Part shown: positions 7,445-16,550 of the stretch, in pieces | How positions within the stretch are numbered: position 1 is the first letter of the stretch | How the letters are laid out: each line of letters begins with the position of its first letter | From: RYN-428 sp035551995 | GTDB lineage: Bacteria > Planctomycetota > Phycisphaerae > Tepidisphaerales > Tepidisphaeraceae | Assembly: GCA_035551995.1 (NCBI GenBank) | Contig: DASZME010000012.1 | Span: 155,148-219,147 of the forward strand | Reading direction: 5' to 3' | DNA: 64,000 bases | Notes under the pieces: generated by a model | The model's input: the letters and a program-made list of their open reading frames with translations, nothing else | Told to the model about the DNA's origin: nothing | The model's database searches: none | Position numbers and translations under genes: made by a program

Positions 7445-8641
7445 ATGGCAGCAGTCGTCATCTATTTTCAGGTTCATCAGCCCTATCGGCTCAGGCACTA
7501 CAGCGTCTTCGATTCCGACCAGAATTATTTCGACGACGTGAAAAACGCCGAGTGGCTACGCAAGGTGGCCCAACGCTGCTATGTGCCGGCCAATAAGGTT
7601 CTTCTGGACGCGATCCGCGCGCACGAGGGGCGGTTTCGCATCGCGTTTTCCGTGACCGGCGTCGCGCTGGAACAATTCCGTCTCTTTGCCCCCGATGTCG
7701 TCGCGGGGTTTCAGGAATTGGCCAAGACCGGATGCGTCGATTTTCTGGACGAAACCTATTATCACTCGATGGCGTTTCTCTATTCCCGCGAAGAATTTCG
7801 CGAGCAGGCCGAGAAGCATCGGGCAATGATAAACGAGTTGTTCGTTCAGCAGCCGCGCGTCTTTCGCAATACGGAATTGATCTACAACAACGACCTGGCC
7901 CATTTCGTTTCACACATGGGCTATGATGCGATCCTCACCGAAGGCGCCGACCATATTCTCGGCACGCGCAGCCCCAATTTTATCTATCGTCCCCCGCACG
8001 CGAACATCAAGATTCTGCTGAAGAACTATCGGCTCAGCGATGACATCGCGCTTCGCTTCTCCGATCGCCAGTGGCCGCAATGGCCCCTCACGGCCGAGAA
8101 ATTCGCCCGCTGGGTGAACCAGATCAACGGCCACGGCGACTTATGCAACCTCTTTCTCGATTACGAAACCTTCGGCGAACGCCATTGGGAAAACAGCGGA
8201 ATCTTCGAGTTTCTCCGCCATCTTCCGGGCAAGATTCTTCAGGGCGGACAGAATGTGTTTCTCACGCCGGCGCAGGCGGCCGATCAGTTCCAGCCGGTTG
8301 ACGAGTTGGACGTGCCGCACATGATTTCATGGGCCGACACGGAGCGCGATTTGTCCCTCTGGCTCGGGAACGCCATGCAATCCAACGCGCTTCACGAGCT
8401 GTACAAGCTGGAAGGCGCCCTGAAAGAACATGGCGATCCCGACCTGCTGGCGGAATGGCGCCGGCTCAGCAGCAGCGATCACTTCTACTACATGTGCACC
8501 AAATACTGGTCCAACGGCGCCCGCCACAATAAATTCTTCAGTCCCTACGAGAGCCCATACGACAGTTATATTAATTTCATGAACGTGCTGGATAACGTGC
8601 GATCGCGAATGAGAGGGGAGGAAGCGGTCAGCCCCGAGTGA
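7445..8641 (+). CDS. Glycoside hydrolase family 57 protein
   Basis: 398 residues, GH57 (alpha-amylase/4-alpha-glucanotransferase-type (beta/alpha)7 barrel). Conserved region 1 is VHQPYRL (H11-Q-P); region 3 FRNTELIY holds the probable nucleophile Glu (about E144); region 4 FLDYETFGE holds the probable acid/base Asp (about D239). No signal peptide, so likely cytoplasmic and acting on alpha-glucans such as glycogen. ATG 7445 is chosen over 7409 since homologues start just before HQP. The next gene begins 194 bases downstream. Confidence 0.9.
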   Translation: MAAVVIYFQVHQPYRLRHYSVFDSDQNYFDDVKNAEWLRKVAQRCYVPANKVLLDAIRAHEGRFRIAFSVTGVALEQFRLFAPDVVAGFQELAKTGCVDFLDETYYHSMAFLYSREEFREQAEKHRAMINELFVQQPRVFRNTELIYNNDLAHFVSHMGYDAILTEGADHILGTRSPNFIYRPPHANIKILLKNYRLSDDIALRFSDRQWPQWPLTAEKFARWVNQINGHGDLCNLFLDYETFGERHWENSGIFEFLRHLPGKILQGGQNVFLTPAQAADQFQPVDELDVPHMISWADTERDLSLWLGNAMQSNALHELYKLEGALKEHGDPDLLAEWRRLSSSDHFYYMCTKYWSNGARHNKFFSPYESPYDSYINFMNVLDNVRSRMRGEEAVSPE

Positions 8642-8835
8642 CGCGCGGGCGCCGTCTCCCCTGGTGTTCGGTCAACGACGGGTCGCCGCTTCGCTATAAA
8701 CTGACGGGAGCCGGCGGCGCGGGATTTCTTTGCGACTCATCGCTTCCCGAAGCATGCTACTTGATGAGACTCCAGTCCAACCGCCAGAGGCGCCGGCCTT
8801 TGCCTTTTCTCGCATTCAATACGGAGCGAACCGCC

Positions 8836-9807
8836 ATGAAAATCTTCCCGACTGCCTTGTTCGCGCTGACCCTCGCCGCCAGCGCCACCGCGATCCCCAC
8901 GACGCAGCCGGCCCCGGTTTCAACCGTTCCCGCCACCCAACCGGCCCCAGGCGCTATCGCCGAGTTGATTCATCAGCTTGGCGCGGACGATTTTCATGTC
9001 CGCCGCGATGCCGGGCAGAAGCTCAAGCGGATGGGCAACGCAGCCGTCCCTGCTCTCAAAGAGGCCCGGCAATCGACCGATCCCGAGATTCAGGCGCGGG
9101 CCGCGGAATTGCTTCAGGAGATCGATGAACCGCCGGTCATCGTCGAAGCTGTGCCTCAAGGTACCGGTGCTTCCGGGGCTCATTCGATGAGCATGTCCAT
9201 CAGCGACGGCTCAAAAACGGTCGACGTGCATGAAAGCGGCCGAATGATCCACATCGAAGAGTCGGCGGCGGGAATTAAAATGACCGTGACCGGCCAGATC
9301 GACGGCAAGGAAGTCACGCGCAACTTCAAAGCGCAAACCCCCGACAAACTACAAAAGCAAAACCCGCCGGCTTTCGCCCTTTACCGGCAATACGCAGGCA
9401 ACGGCGGCGTCGGCATCCGCGGCCTGCACATCCAGGGCGGCAACGGGGTCGGCATCAACAACATCAATGTGCGGATGAACGTCAACGTCGGTCCCAACGG
9501 CATCAACATCGTCCCCCTGCCGCCGCCCGACGGGCTGCTCGGCGTAACGCTCGCCGAGCCCGCCGCCGGGGGCGACGGCGTGAAAGTGCTGCATCTTCTT
9601 CCCGAGTCGCGCGCGGCGAAAATCGGCGTTAAAGAGCAGGACCTCATTCAAAAACTCAACGGAAACGCCATTCATTCCTCGGCCGATCTGCGAAAAGTGA
9701 TGATCGACAATCCTAAAGACTTGGTGATTGAAGGACTTCGCGACGGCAAGCCGTTCAAGCTGACGGAAGAGAAGAAAGCGGAGGCGGCCGAGCAAAAAAA
9801 GAACTAG
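8836..9807 (+). CDS. Exported HEAT-repeat and PDZ-domain protein
   Basis: 323 residues. A signal peptide (MKIFPTALFALTLAASATA) is followed by a Pro/Thr linker, a HEAT-like helical pair (ADDFHVRRDAGQKLKRMG ... VPALKEAR ... AAELLQEID, about 37-95), a middle region rich in Gly/Asn, and a C-terminal PDZ domain (GLLGVTLAEP ... LPESRAAKIGVKEQDLIQKLNG, about 225-305). No protease triad is visible, so it is probably a scaffold or substrate-binding protein in the periplasm. ATG 8836 has GGAG 9 bases upstream; the open frame back to 8638 lacks signal character. Confidence 0.8.
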   Translation: MKIFPTALFALTLAASATAIPTTQPAPVSTVPATQPAPGAIAELIHQLGADDFHVRRDAGQKLKRMGNAAVPALKEARQSTDPEIQARAAELLQEIDEPPVIVEAVPQGTGASGAHSMSMSISDGSKTVDVHESGRMIHIEESAAGIKMTVTGQIDGKEVTRNFKAQTPDKLQKQNPPAFALYRQYAGNGGVGIRGLHIQGGNGVGINNINVRMNVNVGPNGINIVPLPPPDGLLGVTLAEPAAGGDGVKVLHLLPESRAAKIGVKEQDLIQKLNGNAIHSSADLRKVMIDNPKDLVIEGLRDGKPFKLTEEKKAEAAEQKKN

Positions 9808-9853
9808 AGCGCCATTCGCATTGGTCGCCGAAAGCGCCCCGCAATGTCTAACT

Positions 9854-10156
9854 TCAACTTGCGTCCGGATCGTACGACGTGCGCTCGATGGCGAGCAATT
9901 TCATTGCGATACGCTTGAGCCTTTGCGTTCCCATGGGTGGGAAGCACATCGATTCCTGTTCTCGCTCATGAAGCCAGACGACGATTTGCGATTCGCTCGC
10001 CCCGCCGCGAATCGCCTCCGCCAGCGGGCGCACGTAGAGGTCGTAGGCGCCATGCGCCGCGGGCACGCCGGCGGCGTTGTGCGGATCCCAGTCGTGGAGC
10101 AACACCGCGCGGACGGCGCGTTCAAAAGCGCCCACTGCTTCCGGAGACGGCGTCAT
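9854..10156 (-). CDS. Small conserved hypothetical protein
   Basis: 100 residues. ERAVRAVLLHDWDPHNAAGVPAAHGAYDLYV and AEAIRGGASESQIVVWLHEREQESM resemble a group of small uncharacterised proteins with a DWDP motif and a following helix (DUF1871-like), function unknown. Its ATG overlaps the stop codon of the large LEPR protein upstream (ATGA at 10153-10156), implying translational coupling. Confidence 0.7.
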   Translation of the reverse strand: MTPSPEAVGAFERAVRAVLLHDWDPHNAAGVPAAHGAYDLYVRPLAEAIRGGASESQIVVWLHEREQESMCFPPMGTQRLKRIAMKLLAIERTSYDPDAS

Positions 10157-12294
10157 AAGAACTGGGTCGGCGCCAATGGGGTCGCCAAATTGTTGGCGGT
10201 ATTGGTTTCGCCGAGCGAATCACTCGAATCGACGTATACGATCGGGTATCTCGCGCCCACCGACGCTCCCGGCGACGTGAGCACCAGGCGATACAGCTTG
10301 GTGGCGCCGGCCTTCAGCTTCACCTTCGAGATCAAGAAACTCTGGCCGATGACGTCGTTAGGCTCGAGGACACTGGTGGTCGCGACGTAGACCCGAAACG
10401 TCAGGTCGCTGGTCGTCTCCACATTGCCGTAGTTGGTCACCAGCACGCTAAGCACGGTGGCGTTTCCCGGCGCCACGCTCGCCGCCGGCTGTGAGGCGTA
10501 GGTGAGGCCAAGATCAAGGACCGGCTGGATCACCTGAACCGCCGGCGTCGTGGCGAAGTCGTTGGCGCTGTTGTTGTCCTGCACCGACGAGACAATCTCG
10601 GCGGTAACATAGTAGCTGCCCGTCGCTTGAGTGGGCGGATACGTGAAAGGCACCTTGAAGATTTTGGACTGACCCGGCTTCAGGTTCAGCGGCACGCTCG
10701 CGGTGAGGACCAGCGGAGTGGCCGACGTCGCGTTAAAAGCCGCCGCGGTGGAAACGAACAACTCGATCTGCGATGACCCGATGGCGGAAAGACTCCCTAC
10801 GTTGGTCAAGCGGAACGTGGCGACCTGACTCACATCCCCAAATACCGGCGCCAGCGGGAAATGAACGGTGGTAATCGTCAAATCAGCCGTCTTGAAGGCA
10901 AAATTCTGCGCGTTCAGCGCTTCGCCGGAACCGAGCGTCACGGTGAAGCTCTTGGACGTGGAGGGCGGCGCCGTGGGAACCGATCCCGACGGGAATTCCA
11001 ACCGGACGGTATACGTTCCTGGCCCGAGTCCGGTGAAGCTATAGTTGCCGTTCGCGTCGGTGACGGCGGTGGGCTCTCCGTTCGGGAGCGGCTGACCATT
11101 GGAATCCAGCGCCCCAGCGCCGTCGAGGACGCCATTGTTGTTGAGGTCGATGAACACGGTCTGACCGGCCAGGCCTATATCATTGGCGTCTTGTGTGCCG
11201 TTGCCGTTCTTATCGTCGAAGATCGTCCCGCTAATGCTCGCTGGCGTCCCTTCGCCGATGTCGACGTGGAGATCCTGGATATTGCCAAGCGTGAGGTTGA
11301 GGTAGCCGGCGCCGTCTTCGACTTTGCCGCTGGTGCTGAAAACGGTGATTTGATATTGTCCGGCGGCGAGCGTGGGGATGAAGAAGTCACCGTTGGCGGC
11401 GGTTGTCGCCGCCGCGACATTTGTGCCGTCCAATCCCAGGACGACCGTTTCACCGGCGATGCCGGCGTCCGTGCCGTTGAGGATTCCGTCGCCGTTGCCG
11501 TCGAGGAAGACGGTGCCGTTAATGCTGCTGAAATTGTTTTCCCCGACGCTCACCACGCCCTGATCGCTGTTGGCGACCGTCACGTCAACCTTTCCCGGCG
11601 GAACCTGCCGGAACCCGGGGCGTGGGATGACTCGGACCTGATACGTTCCCAGCGGCTCCGGAAGATTAAACAAACCGGAGGCGGTGGTGACGGCGTATTC
11701 CTCGCCGGGATCGAATTGGCCGTTCCCGTTGGCATCGACATACACGGTGTCGCCGGCGAGCGGCGTTTCTCCCATTTTCGATTCGTATTGGCCATCCTGG
11801 TTAATGTCGTAGAAGAGCAACCCGCTGATTCCGGTCGCGTTGGTTTCCGTGAGGATGACGTTTTGCGAATTGCTGGCCGAGGCGCCCGTGGGAAGGGTCA
11901 CGTCAAGATATCCCGGCGCCTCCTGCTGAAAGCCGGACTGGGCGATCAGTTCGAGACGATAAACGATCGGCGACCCGTTGGCGCCATTGGTATTCGCGAT
12001 CTGCGTAAACGAAAACATGCCGTTGGCGTCGGTAACGGTGAACGGATCGCCGGGATGACCAGGACCCGTGGCCGCGTCAAGGGTATGGTCGTTGTAGAGG
12101 TCGATATAAACGGTAACGCCCGCGGCGGGGGCGCCGGCATGGAACATGTCCTGTGCGTCGGTATAGGGATCGGTATAGACCGTCCCGATGATCTGTGAGG
12201 CGCCGGTTCCGACCGAAACGCTATCGAACAAAACCCTCGACTCCAACCCCTCGATCACGCTGCGCACACATCGACCGAGACCTTTACGACGCAT
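10153..12294 (-). CDS. LEPR-XLL surface protein with SdrD B-like repeats and CARDB domains
   Basis: 713 residues. The planctomycete LEPR-XLL motif is at residues 17-23 (GLESRVLFD). Four SdrD/Cna-B-like beta-sandwich repeats follow (about 33-430), each with a Ca-binding-like D-x-N-x-D-G segment (DINQDGQYES, DGNGDGILNG, DDKNGNGTQD) and a TDANGNYSFT-type closing motif. Two CARDB-like domains (about 450-700) finish the protein, with the usual SLGETNTANNLA end. Start ATG 12294 has a strong GGAGG 8 bases upstream; the open frame beyond it is discarded. Probably exported and cell-envelope associated; no sortase or PEP-CTERM anchor seen. Confidence 0.85.
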   Translation of the reverse strand: MRRKGLGRCVRSVIEGLESRVLFDSVSVGTGASQIIGTVYTDPYTDAQDMFHAGAPAAGVTVYIDLYNDHTLDAATGPGHPGDPFTVTDANGMFSFTQIANTNGANGSPIVYRLELIAQSGFQQEAPGYLDVTLPTGASASNSQNVILTETNATGISGLLFYDINQDGQYESKMGETPLAGDTVYVDANGNGQFDPGEEYAVTTASGLFNLPEPLGTYQVRVIPRPGFRQVPPGKVDVTVANSDQGVVSVGENNFSSINGTVFLDGNGDGILNGTDAGIAGETVVLGLDGTNVAAATTAANGDFFIPTLAAGQYQITVFSTSGKVEDGAGYLNLTLGNIQDLHVDIGEGTPASISGTIFDDKNGNGTQDANDIGLAGQTVFIDLNNNGVLDGAGALDSNGQPLPNGEPTAVTDANGNYSFTGLGPGTYTVRLEFPSGSVPTAPPSTSKSFTVTLGSGEALNAQNFAFKTADLTITTVHFPLAPVFGDVSQVATFRLTNVGSLSAIGSSQIELFVSTAAAFNATSATPLVLTASVPLNLKPGQSKIFKVPFTYPPTQATGSYYVTAEIVSSVQDNNSANDFATTPAVQVIQPVLDLGLTYASQPAASVAPGNATVLSVLVTNYGNVETTSDLTFRVYVATTSVLEPNDVIGQSFLISKVKLKAGATKLYRLVLTSPGASVGARYPIVYVDSSDSLGETNTANNLATPLAPTQFL

Positions 12295-12655
12295 GGCCAA
12301 CCTCCGGTGTGGGATAAATATCAACGGTGCGTTTCCAGCCGCGCCACCGGACCCTCGACGCGAAAAAGCTCGGGCATCGTCCAGCGGGGTCATATATCGT
12401 AGAAAATTTACGCCCCGCCCGCAAGTTGCTTGCGCGACACGCGCGGCTCGGCGGGCGGATTCTTCGCCGGCTTTTCTCCCGACGACCAATCGCGACTTGC
12501 GCAAACCATCATCATACAAAGCGTTTCTAAGCCGATGACCACCTATCCCGAATCGCTCCGACGCGTATCGCCTCCTGACCGACAAGCCGGCCGGTTTTTT
12601 CGCTTCGTCGCGGCAAATCTTGCGCGGCCGGTTTCGCTCGCCGCCCTGGCCGGGA
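12295..12655 (-). promoter_or_regulatory. Leader/promoter region of the SdrD-repeat gene
   Basis: 361 bases without a gene. On the minus strand TTGCGG (12419-12424) and TACGAT (12396-12401) are spaced by 17 bases and could be the promoter of the LEPR gene, giving a ~95-base leader. The remainder (12425-12655) shows nothing I can name. Confidence 0.35.
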
Positions 12656-13000
12656 TTAACCGATGGCGTCGATTCCCGTTTCGCCGGTGCGAATGCGGAT
12701 ACATTCTTCCAGCGGCAGAATAAAAATCTTTCCGTCGCCGATATTTCCCGTGCGCGCCGCCCTGACGATCGCTTCGACCGTCAAGGTGACAAATTCGTCG
12801 TTCACGGCGATCTCAAGCCGCGTCTTCGGCCGCAGATTGATCTCGGTGATATGGCCTCGATACGCTTCGGTGTACCCCTTCTGCTGACCGCAGCCCATGG
12901 CGTTGGCGACCACCGACATCTTGGACACCGCCGACTTGAACAACTCGGCCTTCACGGCGTTTAACTTGTCGGGCTGGATGTAAGCGACAATCAGTTTCAC
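12656..13000 (-). CDS. PII family signal-transduction protein
   Basis: 114 residues, near-full PII (GlnB/GlnK) fold: MKLIVAYIQPDKLNAVKAEL, then the T-loop start GCGQQKGYTEAYRG, the B-loop TGNIGDGKIFILPLEE, and the C-terminal RIRTGETGIDAIG. PII integrates 2-oxoglutarate and ATP/ADP and controls nitrogen uptake. The T-loop reads AYRGHITEI where the uridylylated Tyr of GlnB (YRGAEY) would be, so that tyrosine is missing. GTG start with GGAG 5 bases upstream. No amtB or glnA is adjacent. Confidence 0.9.
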   Translation of the reverse strand: MKLIVAYIQPDKLNAVKAELFKSAVSKMSVVANAMGCGQQKGYTEAYRGHITEINLRPKTRLEIAVNDEFVTLTVEAIVRAARTGNIGDGKIFILPLEECIRIRTGETGIDAIG

Positions 13001-13194
13001 GAAAACTCCGGCTCATTCGATCGCGTTCGATCTCGAAATTCAGATCGCGAACTGCGCGTCGGATTCGCCGCAAGAATACCGCTGGGTCTTCCCATTGTCG
13101 ATGTTTGTCACATTTCGCGTCGATCGCTAATCTCTGTCGCGTACGGGAAACGATTCCTTTGTCGATCGCCCCGGCGGGAAAATAGTTGGCCGAT

Positions 13195-14343
13195 ATGCTT
13201 TACCTCGACTGTGCCGCGACCACGCCGCTCGACCCGCGCGTTCGGGAAGAGGTGATGCGTTTTCTCGGCGAAGAGTTCGGGAATTCCGGAAGCCGAACCC
13301 ATGATTATGGCGTGCGCGCGCGGCGCGCGGTGGAACAGGCGCGCGATCGCATCGCCGCCGTAGTCATGGCCGGCCGCGGCGACATCGTCTTCACCAGCGG
13401 GGCCACCGAAAGCAACAATCTCGCCCTCCTGGGCTTGGCCGAACATGGGCGAACCACGGGTCGAACGCACCTTGTCAGCACCCTGATCGAACATCCCGCG
13501 GTGCTTGAGCCGTTGCGATGGCTTAGCGAGCGCGGATTTTCGCTGACGCTCGTGGCGCCCGGTCCCGGCGGGCGGGTCGATGCCCACGCCGTCCACGCCG
13601 CCGTGCGTAACGACACGCTGCTCGTTTCGGTGATGCAGGCGAATAACGAGACCGGCGTGCTGCAACCGATCGACCAAATCGCCGATTCGCTGGCGGATCA
13701 CCCGGCCTATTTTCACGTCGATGCGGCCCAGGCGTTCGGGCGGGATCTGGCGCCGCTGCAAAATCCGCGGGTCGATCTGGTCGCCGTCAGCGGTCACAAA
13801 ATTTACGCCCCCAAAGGAGTCGGCGCCCTGCTGACCCGCCGCCGAAACGGACAACGGCCCCCGTTGACTCCCCTGATGCACGGCGGTGGACAGGAACGCG
13901 GACTGCGCCCGGGCACGCTGCCCGTGCATCTGATCGCCGGGTTCGGATTCGCCGCGGCATTGGCCGCCGACGAAATGCAGGAGCGAACGCGAAAGTGTCT
14001 GGCGTTTCGGGAGCGATTGCTCGCGGCCCTTGGCCCGCTGTCTCCAGTTTTGAATGGAGATCAGCGACACGTCCTGCCGCACATCATCAACCTGTCGTTT
14101 CCCGGGCTCGATTCCGAAGACGTCATGGCAGCGCTGGCCGAACTGGTGGCGATCTCGAACGGGTCGGCTTGTACTTCGCAATCCCTGACGTGCAGCCATG
14201 TGCTGAGCGCGATGGGTCTGGGCACAAACGTGATGGAGGGAGCCTTGCGCTGGTCGTGGTCTCACATGACCGGGGAGCCAGACTGGCAAAAAATCGCGCA
14301 AGCGATAATGGCGCTCCGGCAAGACACGACCCCCCGTCCGTGA
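13195..14343 (+). CDS. Cysteine desulfurase (NifS/IscS/DndA-like)
   Basis: 382 residues, class V PLP aminotransferase. YLDCAATTP at the N-terminus, TSGATESNNLAL, QANNETGVLQPI, HVDAAQAFG, PLP lysine K202 (SGHKIYAPKGVG) and persulfide cysteine C326 (SNGSACTSQS) are all in place; the CSHVLSAMGL tail is like IscS-group II/DndA enzymes. It mobilises sulfur from cysteine for Fe-S clusters or other thio products. ATG 13195 is used; a TTG at 13186 with GGGA before it is an alternative. It opens a plus-strand cluster of Fe-S, lipoyl and terpenoid genes, so it probably supplies their sulfur. Confidence 0.9.
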   Translation: MLYLDCAATTPLDPRVREEVMRFLGEEFGNSGSRTHDYGVRARRAVEQARDRIAAVVMAGRGDIVFTSGATESNNLALLGLAEHGRTTGRTHLVSTLIEHPAVLEPLRWLSERGFSLTLVAPGPGGRVDAHAVHAAVRNDTLLVSVMQANNETGVLQPIDQIADSLADHPAYFHVDAAQAFGRDLAPLQNPRVDLVAVSGHKIYAPKGVGALLTRRRNGQRPPLTPLMHGGGQERGLRPGTLPVHLIAGFGFAAALAADEMQERTRKCLAFRERLLAALGPLSPVLNGDQRHVLPHIINLSFPGLDSEDVMAALAELVAISNGSACTSQSLTCSHVLSAMGLGTNVMEGALRWSWSHMTGEPDWQKIAQAIMALRQDTTPRP

Positions 14344-14373
14344 CTATGATCTGCTCGACGAGGCTCACAGGAC

Positions 14374-14865
14374 ATGGCACAAGATAAGTTTGTCGCATAC
14401 AAGCGGTCGCGATTCTCCACCCGATTGCCGACGGACAGGCTCTATGCCCCGTCCCATTTCTGGATGGCGGAAATCGAGCCGGATCAATGGCGCGTCGGCT
14501 TCACGAAATTCGCCACGCGCATGCTCGGCGATTTCGTCGAGCATGGATTCGACGTAAAACCGGGCGACCGCGTCGAAGTCGGGCAGGAAATCGGCTGGGT
14601 CGAAGGCTTCAAGGCTCGATCGGATATCTATTGTGTCATGGCCGGAGAATTTCTCGGCGCCAATCCGGCCCTTGGCCAGGACATCACCCTGACCGACACC
14701 GACCCTTACGGCAAAGGATGGCTCTATGGCGTCCGCGGAAAGGCCGACCCAAACAGTCTTGACGTTCAGGGGTATACCGAGATGCTGGACCTGACCATCG
14801 ACAAAATGCAAAACGACGTGCATGACACTGCCGCCGACGAAAAGGACGAATCGTGCCAGACCTGA
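14374..14865 (+). CDS. GcvH-like lipoyl-carrier protein
   Basis: 163 residues with the glycine-cleavage H-protein fold: HFWMAEIEPDQWRVGFT, then GDFVE, GQEIGWVEGFKARSDIY in which K80 is the expected lipoylated lysine, and GEFLGANPAL. It is longer than standard GcvH (~130) at both ends. No gcvT, gcvP or lipoate genes are in the window, and it is embedded between a cysteine desulfurase and a CobW-type GTPase, so a carrier role outside glycine cleavage is likely. It overlaps the next gene by 13 bases. Confidence 0.85.
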   Translation: MAQDKFVAYKRSRFSTRLPTDRLYAPSHFWMAEIEPDQWRVGFTKFATRMLGDFVEHGFDVKPGDRVEVGQEIGWVEGFKARSDIYCVMAGEFLGANPALGQDITLTDTDPYGKGWLYGVRGKADPNSLDVQGYTEMLDLTIDKMQNDVHDTAADEKDESCQT

Positions 14866-15971
14866 AGACCAAAGCCCGCTACCTGATGATCGGCGGCTTT
14901 CTCGGCGCCGGGAAAACCACCGCCATCCTGCGGATCGCCGAGCGCCTGCGCGACCGGGGACTGAAAGTCGGCCTAATCACCAACGATCAAAGCTTCGGTC
15001 TCGTCGATACCGCCATGCTCAGTTCCCACGGTTTTCAAGTCGAGGAAATCACCGGTGGTTGCTTCTGCTGCAAGTTTAATTCACTCGTCGATGCGTCCGA
15101 TCGGCTTTCGACCGAAACCCGCCCGGACGTCTTCATCGCCGAGCCGGTCGGCAGTTGCACCGATCTCAAAGCGACGGTTGATTATCCGCTCCGCCGAATC
15201 TACGGGAATGACTTCAGCGTCGCGCCGCTGAGCGTGATGGTCGATCCGATTCGCGCATCGCGGATTCTCGGGCTGGAAACAGGCAAATCATTTTCCAAAA
15301 AGGTCGTCTACATTTACCGCAAGCAGTTGGAGGAGGCCGAGATTATCGTCGTAAACAAGACCGATCTTCTGTCTCCCGATCGGTTGGCCGCTCTTGTCGT
15401 CGCCCTCAAGGCCGAGTTTCCGAGCGCCCATGTACTTCCTGTCTCGGCGCGCGAGGGTTCGGGGATCGACGAATGGATTTGCCTCATGGAGCGAAATGAG
15501 CCGCGGACGACCGGCGCCATGGACGTCGATTACGAGGTCTATGCCGAGGGTGAGGCGCTTTTGGGTTGGTTGAATTCGATGATCCGAGTCGAAGCCGCAG
15601 GGCCGACGGACGGGAACGCCGTGCTGCTCGACATCGCTTCGCGGGTTCAGGCGTCGCTGCATTCGCATGACGTGGAGATCGCGCACCTGAAGCTGACGCT
15701 GACGCCCGACGAGGGAAACGACATTGCCGTGGCCAATCTCGTGCGCAACGACGGCGGGCCGGAACTTTCGCACATGTTGCAGGAGCCGATCGAGGCCGGC
15801 CAACTGATTTTGAATCTCCGCGCCGAGGCCGATCCGGATTTGCTGCGCGATGTGATTATCCAAACGCTTAAAGATATTGTATGGCAGAACGGTTTTGGAT
15901 TGGCCATAGAGCATCTGGAATCGTTCAGGCCGGGCAAGCCCGAGCCGACGCATCGGATGGCGTCGGTATAA
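14853..15971 (+). CDS. CobW/G3E-family GTPase (metallochaperone-like)
   Basis: 372 residues. Walker A is GGFLGAGKTT (14-23), the family CxCC metal motif is GGCFCCK (C70, C72, C73), and NKTD is the guanine-specificity motif. The C-terminal ~150 residues are not the standard CobW C-domain by eye and include a helical HSHDVEIAHLKLTL segment. G3E GTPases deliver metals to client enzymes; here the neighbours suggest a Fe-S or lipoyl-linked client. GTG start with AAGGA upstream; it overlaps the end of the GcvH-like gene, so the two are translationally coupled. Confidence 0.87.
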   Translation: MPDLKTKARYLMIGGFLGAGKTTAILRIAERLRDRGLKVGLITNDQSFGLVDTAMLSSHGFQVEEITGGCFCCKFNSLVDASDRLSTETRPDVFIAEPVGSCTDLKATVDYPLRRIYGNDFSVAPLSVMVDPIRASRILGLETGKSFSKKVVYIYRKQLEEAEIIVVNKTDLLSPDRLAALVVALKAEFPSAHVLPVSAREGSGIDEWICLMERNEPRTTGAMDVDYEVYAEGEALLGWLNSMIRVEAAGPTDGNAVLLDIASRVQASLHSHDVEIAHLKLTLTPDEGNDIAVANLVRNDGGPELSHMLQEPIEAGQLILNLRAEADPDLLRDVIIQTLKDIVWQNGFGLAIEHLESFRPGKPEPTHRMASV

Positions 15972-16046
15972 AACGTGTAGAGACGGGAATGTGTTTGTGG
16001 TTGGTAAGAAGTCGGTAGATCATAGGTGATGGCGCTGACATCTTTC

Positions 16047-16116
16047 TTTGATAGCCGCGGGCGGAAGCCCGTGGATTTCGTCGAAAGATCCCCGGGCTTC
16101 CGCCCGCGGCTATCAA
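16047..16116. repeat. Inverted repeat, family C
   Basis: TTTGATAGCCGCGGGCGGAA-type arm (16047-16074) is repeated in reverse complement at 16090-16116, giving a ~27-bp near-perfect stem. A related pair occurs at 41615-41689. It sits between the GTPase gene and the Cys-rich gene and may fold in the transcript. Confidence 0.8.
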
Positions 16117-16196
16117 ATGCGACACGATCCGACGGAGAGAAACGCGGGCGATTACGCCCAACCTAGGTCAGAAGTTGAACGAAGGAATCGGTTCGC

Positions 16197-16550
16197 ATGT
16201 CCCAACCCGCCAGAATCATCTACTGCCACTGTGCCTACGCGCAGGTCGTTCCCAAGGCGGTGAAGGAAGAAGTCCTCCGGCGTCTGCTCGACAGCGGCGT
16301 CGCGTTCGACGCCGTGGCCGACCTGTGCGAGATGTCGGCCAAGCGTGACCCGATGCTCAAGCAATTGGTCGAGGAACCGGGAATGAAAATCGCGGCGTGT
16401 TATCCGCGGGCGGTTCGATGGCTCTTCGCCGCCGCCGAGGCGCCTTTGCCGGCGGCCGGGACGGACGTGTTGAATATGCGAGTCGATACCGCCGACAATG
16501 TCATCTTCGCCCTGCTCGGCGACGGCTTCAAATCCAGGGAGGCGTCGTGA
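16197..16550 (+). CDS. Small cysteine-motif protein, HdrA-like N-terminus
   Basis: 117 residues. Cysteines at 10, 12, 44 and 68 lie in IYCHCAY, ADLCEMSA and AACYPRAVRWLF. The CHC...C pattern recalls the N-terminal segment of heterodisulfide-reductase HdrA-like proteins, but the similarity is short and I cannot name the family. It probably binds an Fe-S cluster or another metal. The stop codon overlaps the start of the ferredoxin gene (GTGA at 16547-16550), so the two proteins are likely made together and may be one complex. Confidence 0.65.
   Translation: MSQPARIIYCHCAYAQVVPKAVKEEVLRRLLDSGVAFDAVADLCEMSAKRDPMLKQLVEEPGMKIAACYPRAVRWLFAAAEAPLPAAGTDVLNMRVDTADNVIFALLGDGFKSREAS

Noticed and set aside
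10861..12198. Open plus-strand frame of 445 codons
   Set aside because: Antisense to the SdrD-repeat gene; valine/arginine-rich shadow.
13108..14322. Open minus-strand frame of 404 codons
   Set aside because: Antisense to the cysteine desulfurase, no motif.
13195..14343. DndA of a DNA phosphorothioation system
   Set aside because: The C-terminal motif is similar, but no dndBCDE genes are present; the neighbours are Fe-S, lipoyl and terpenoid genes.
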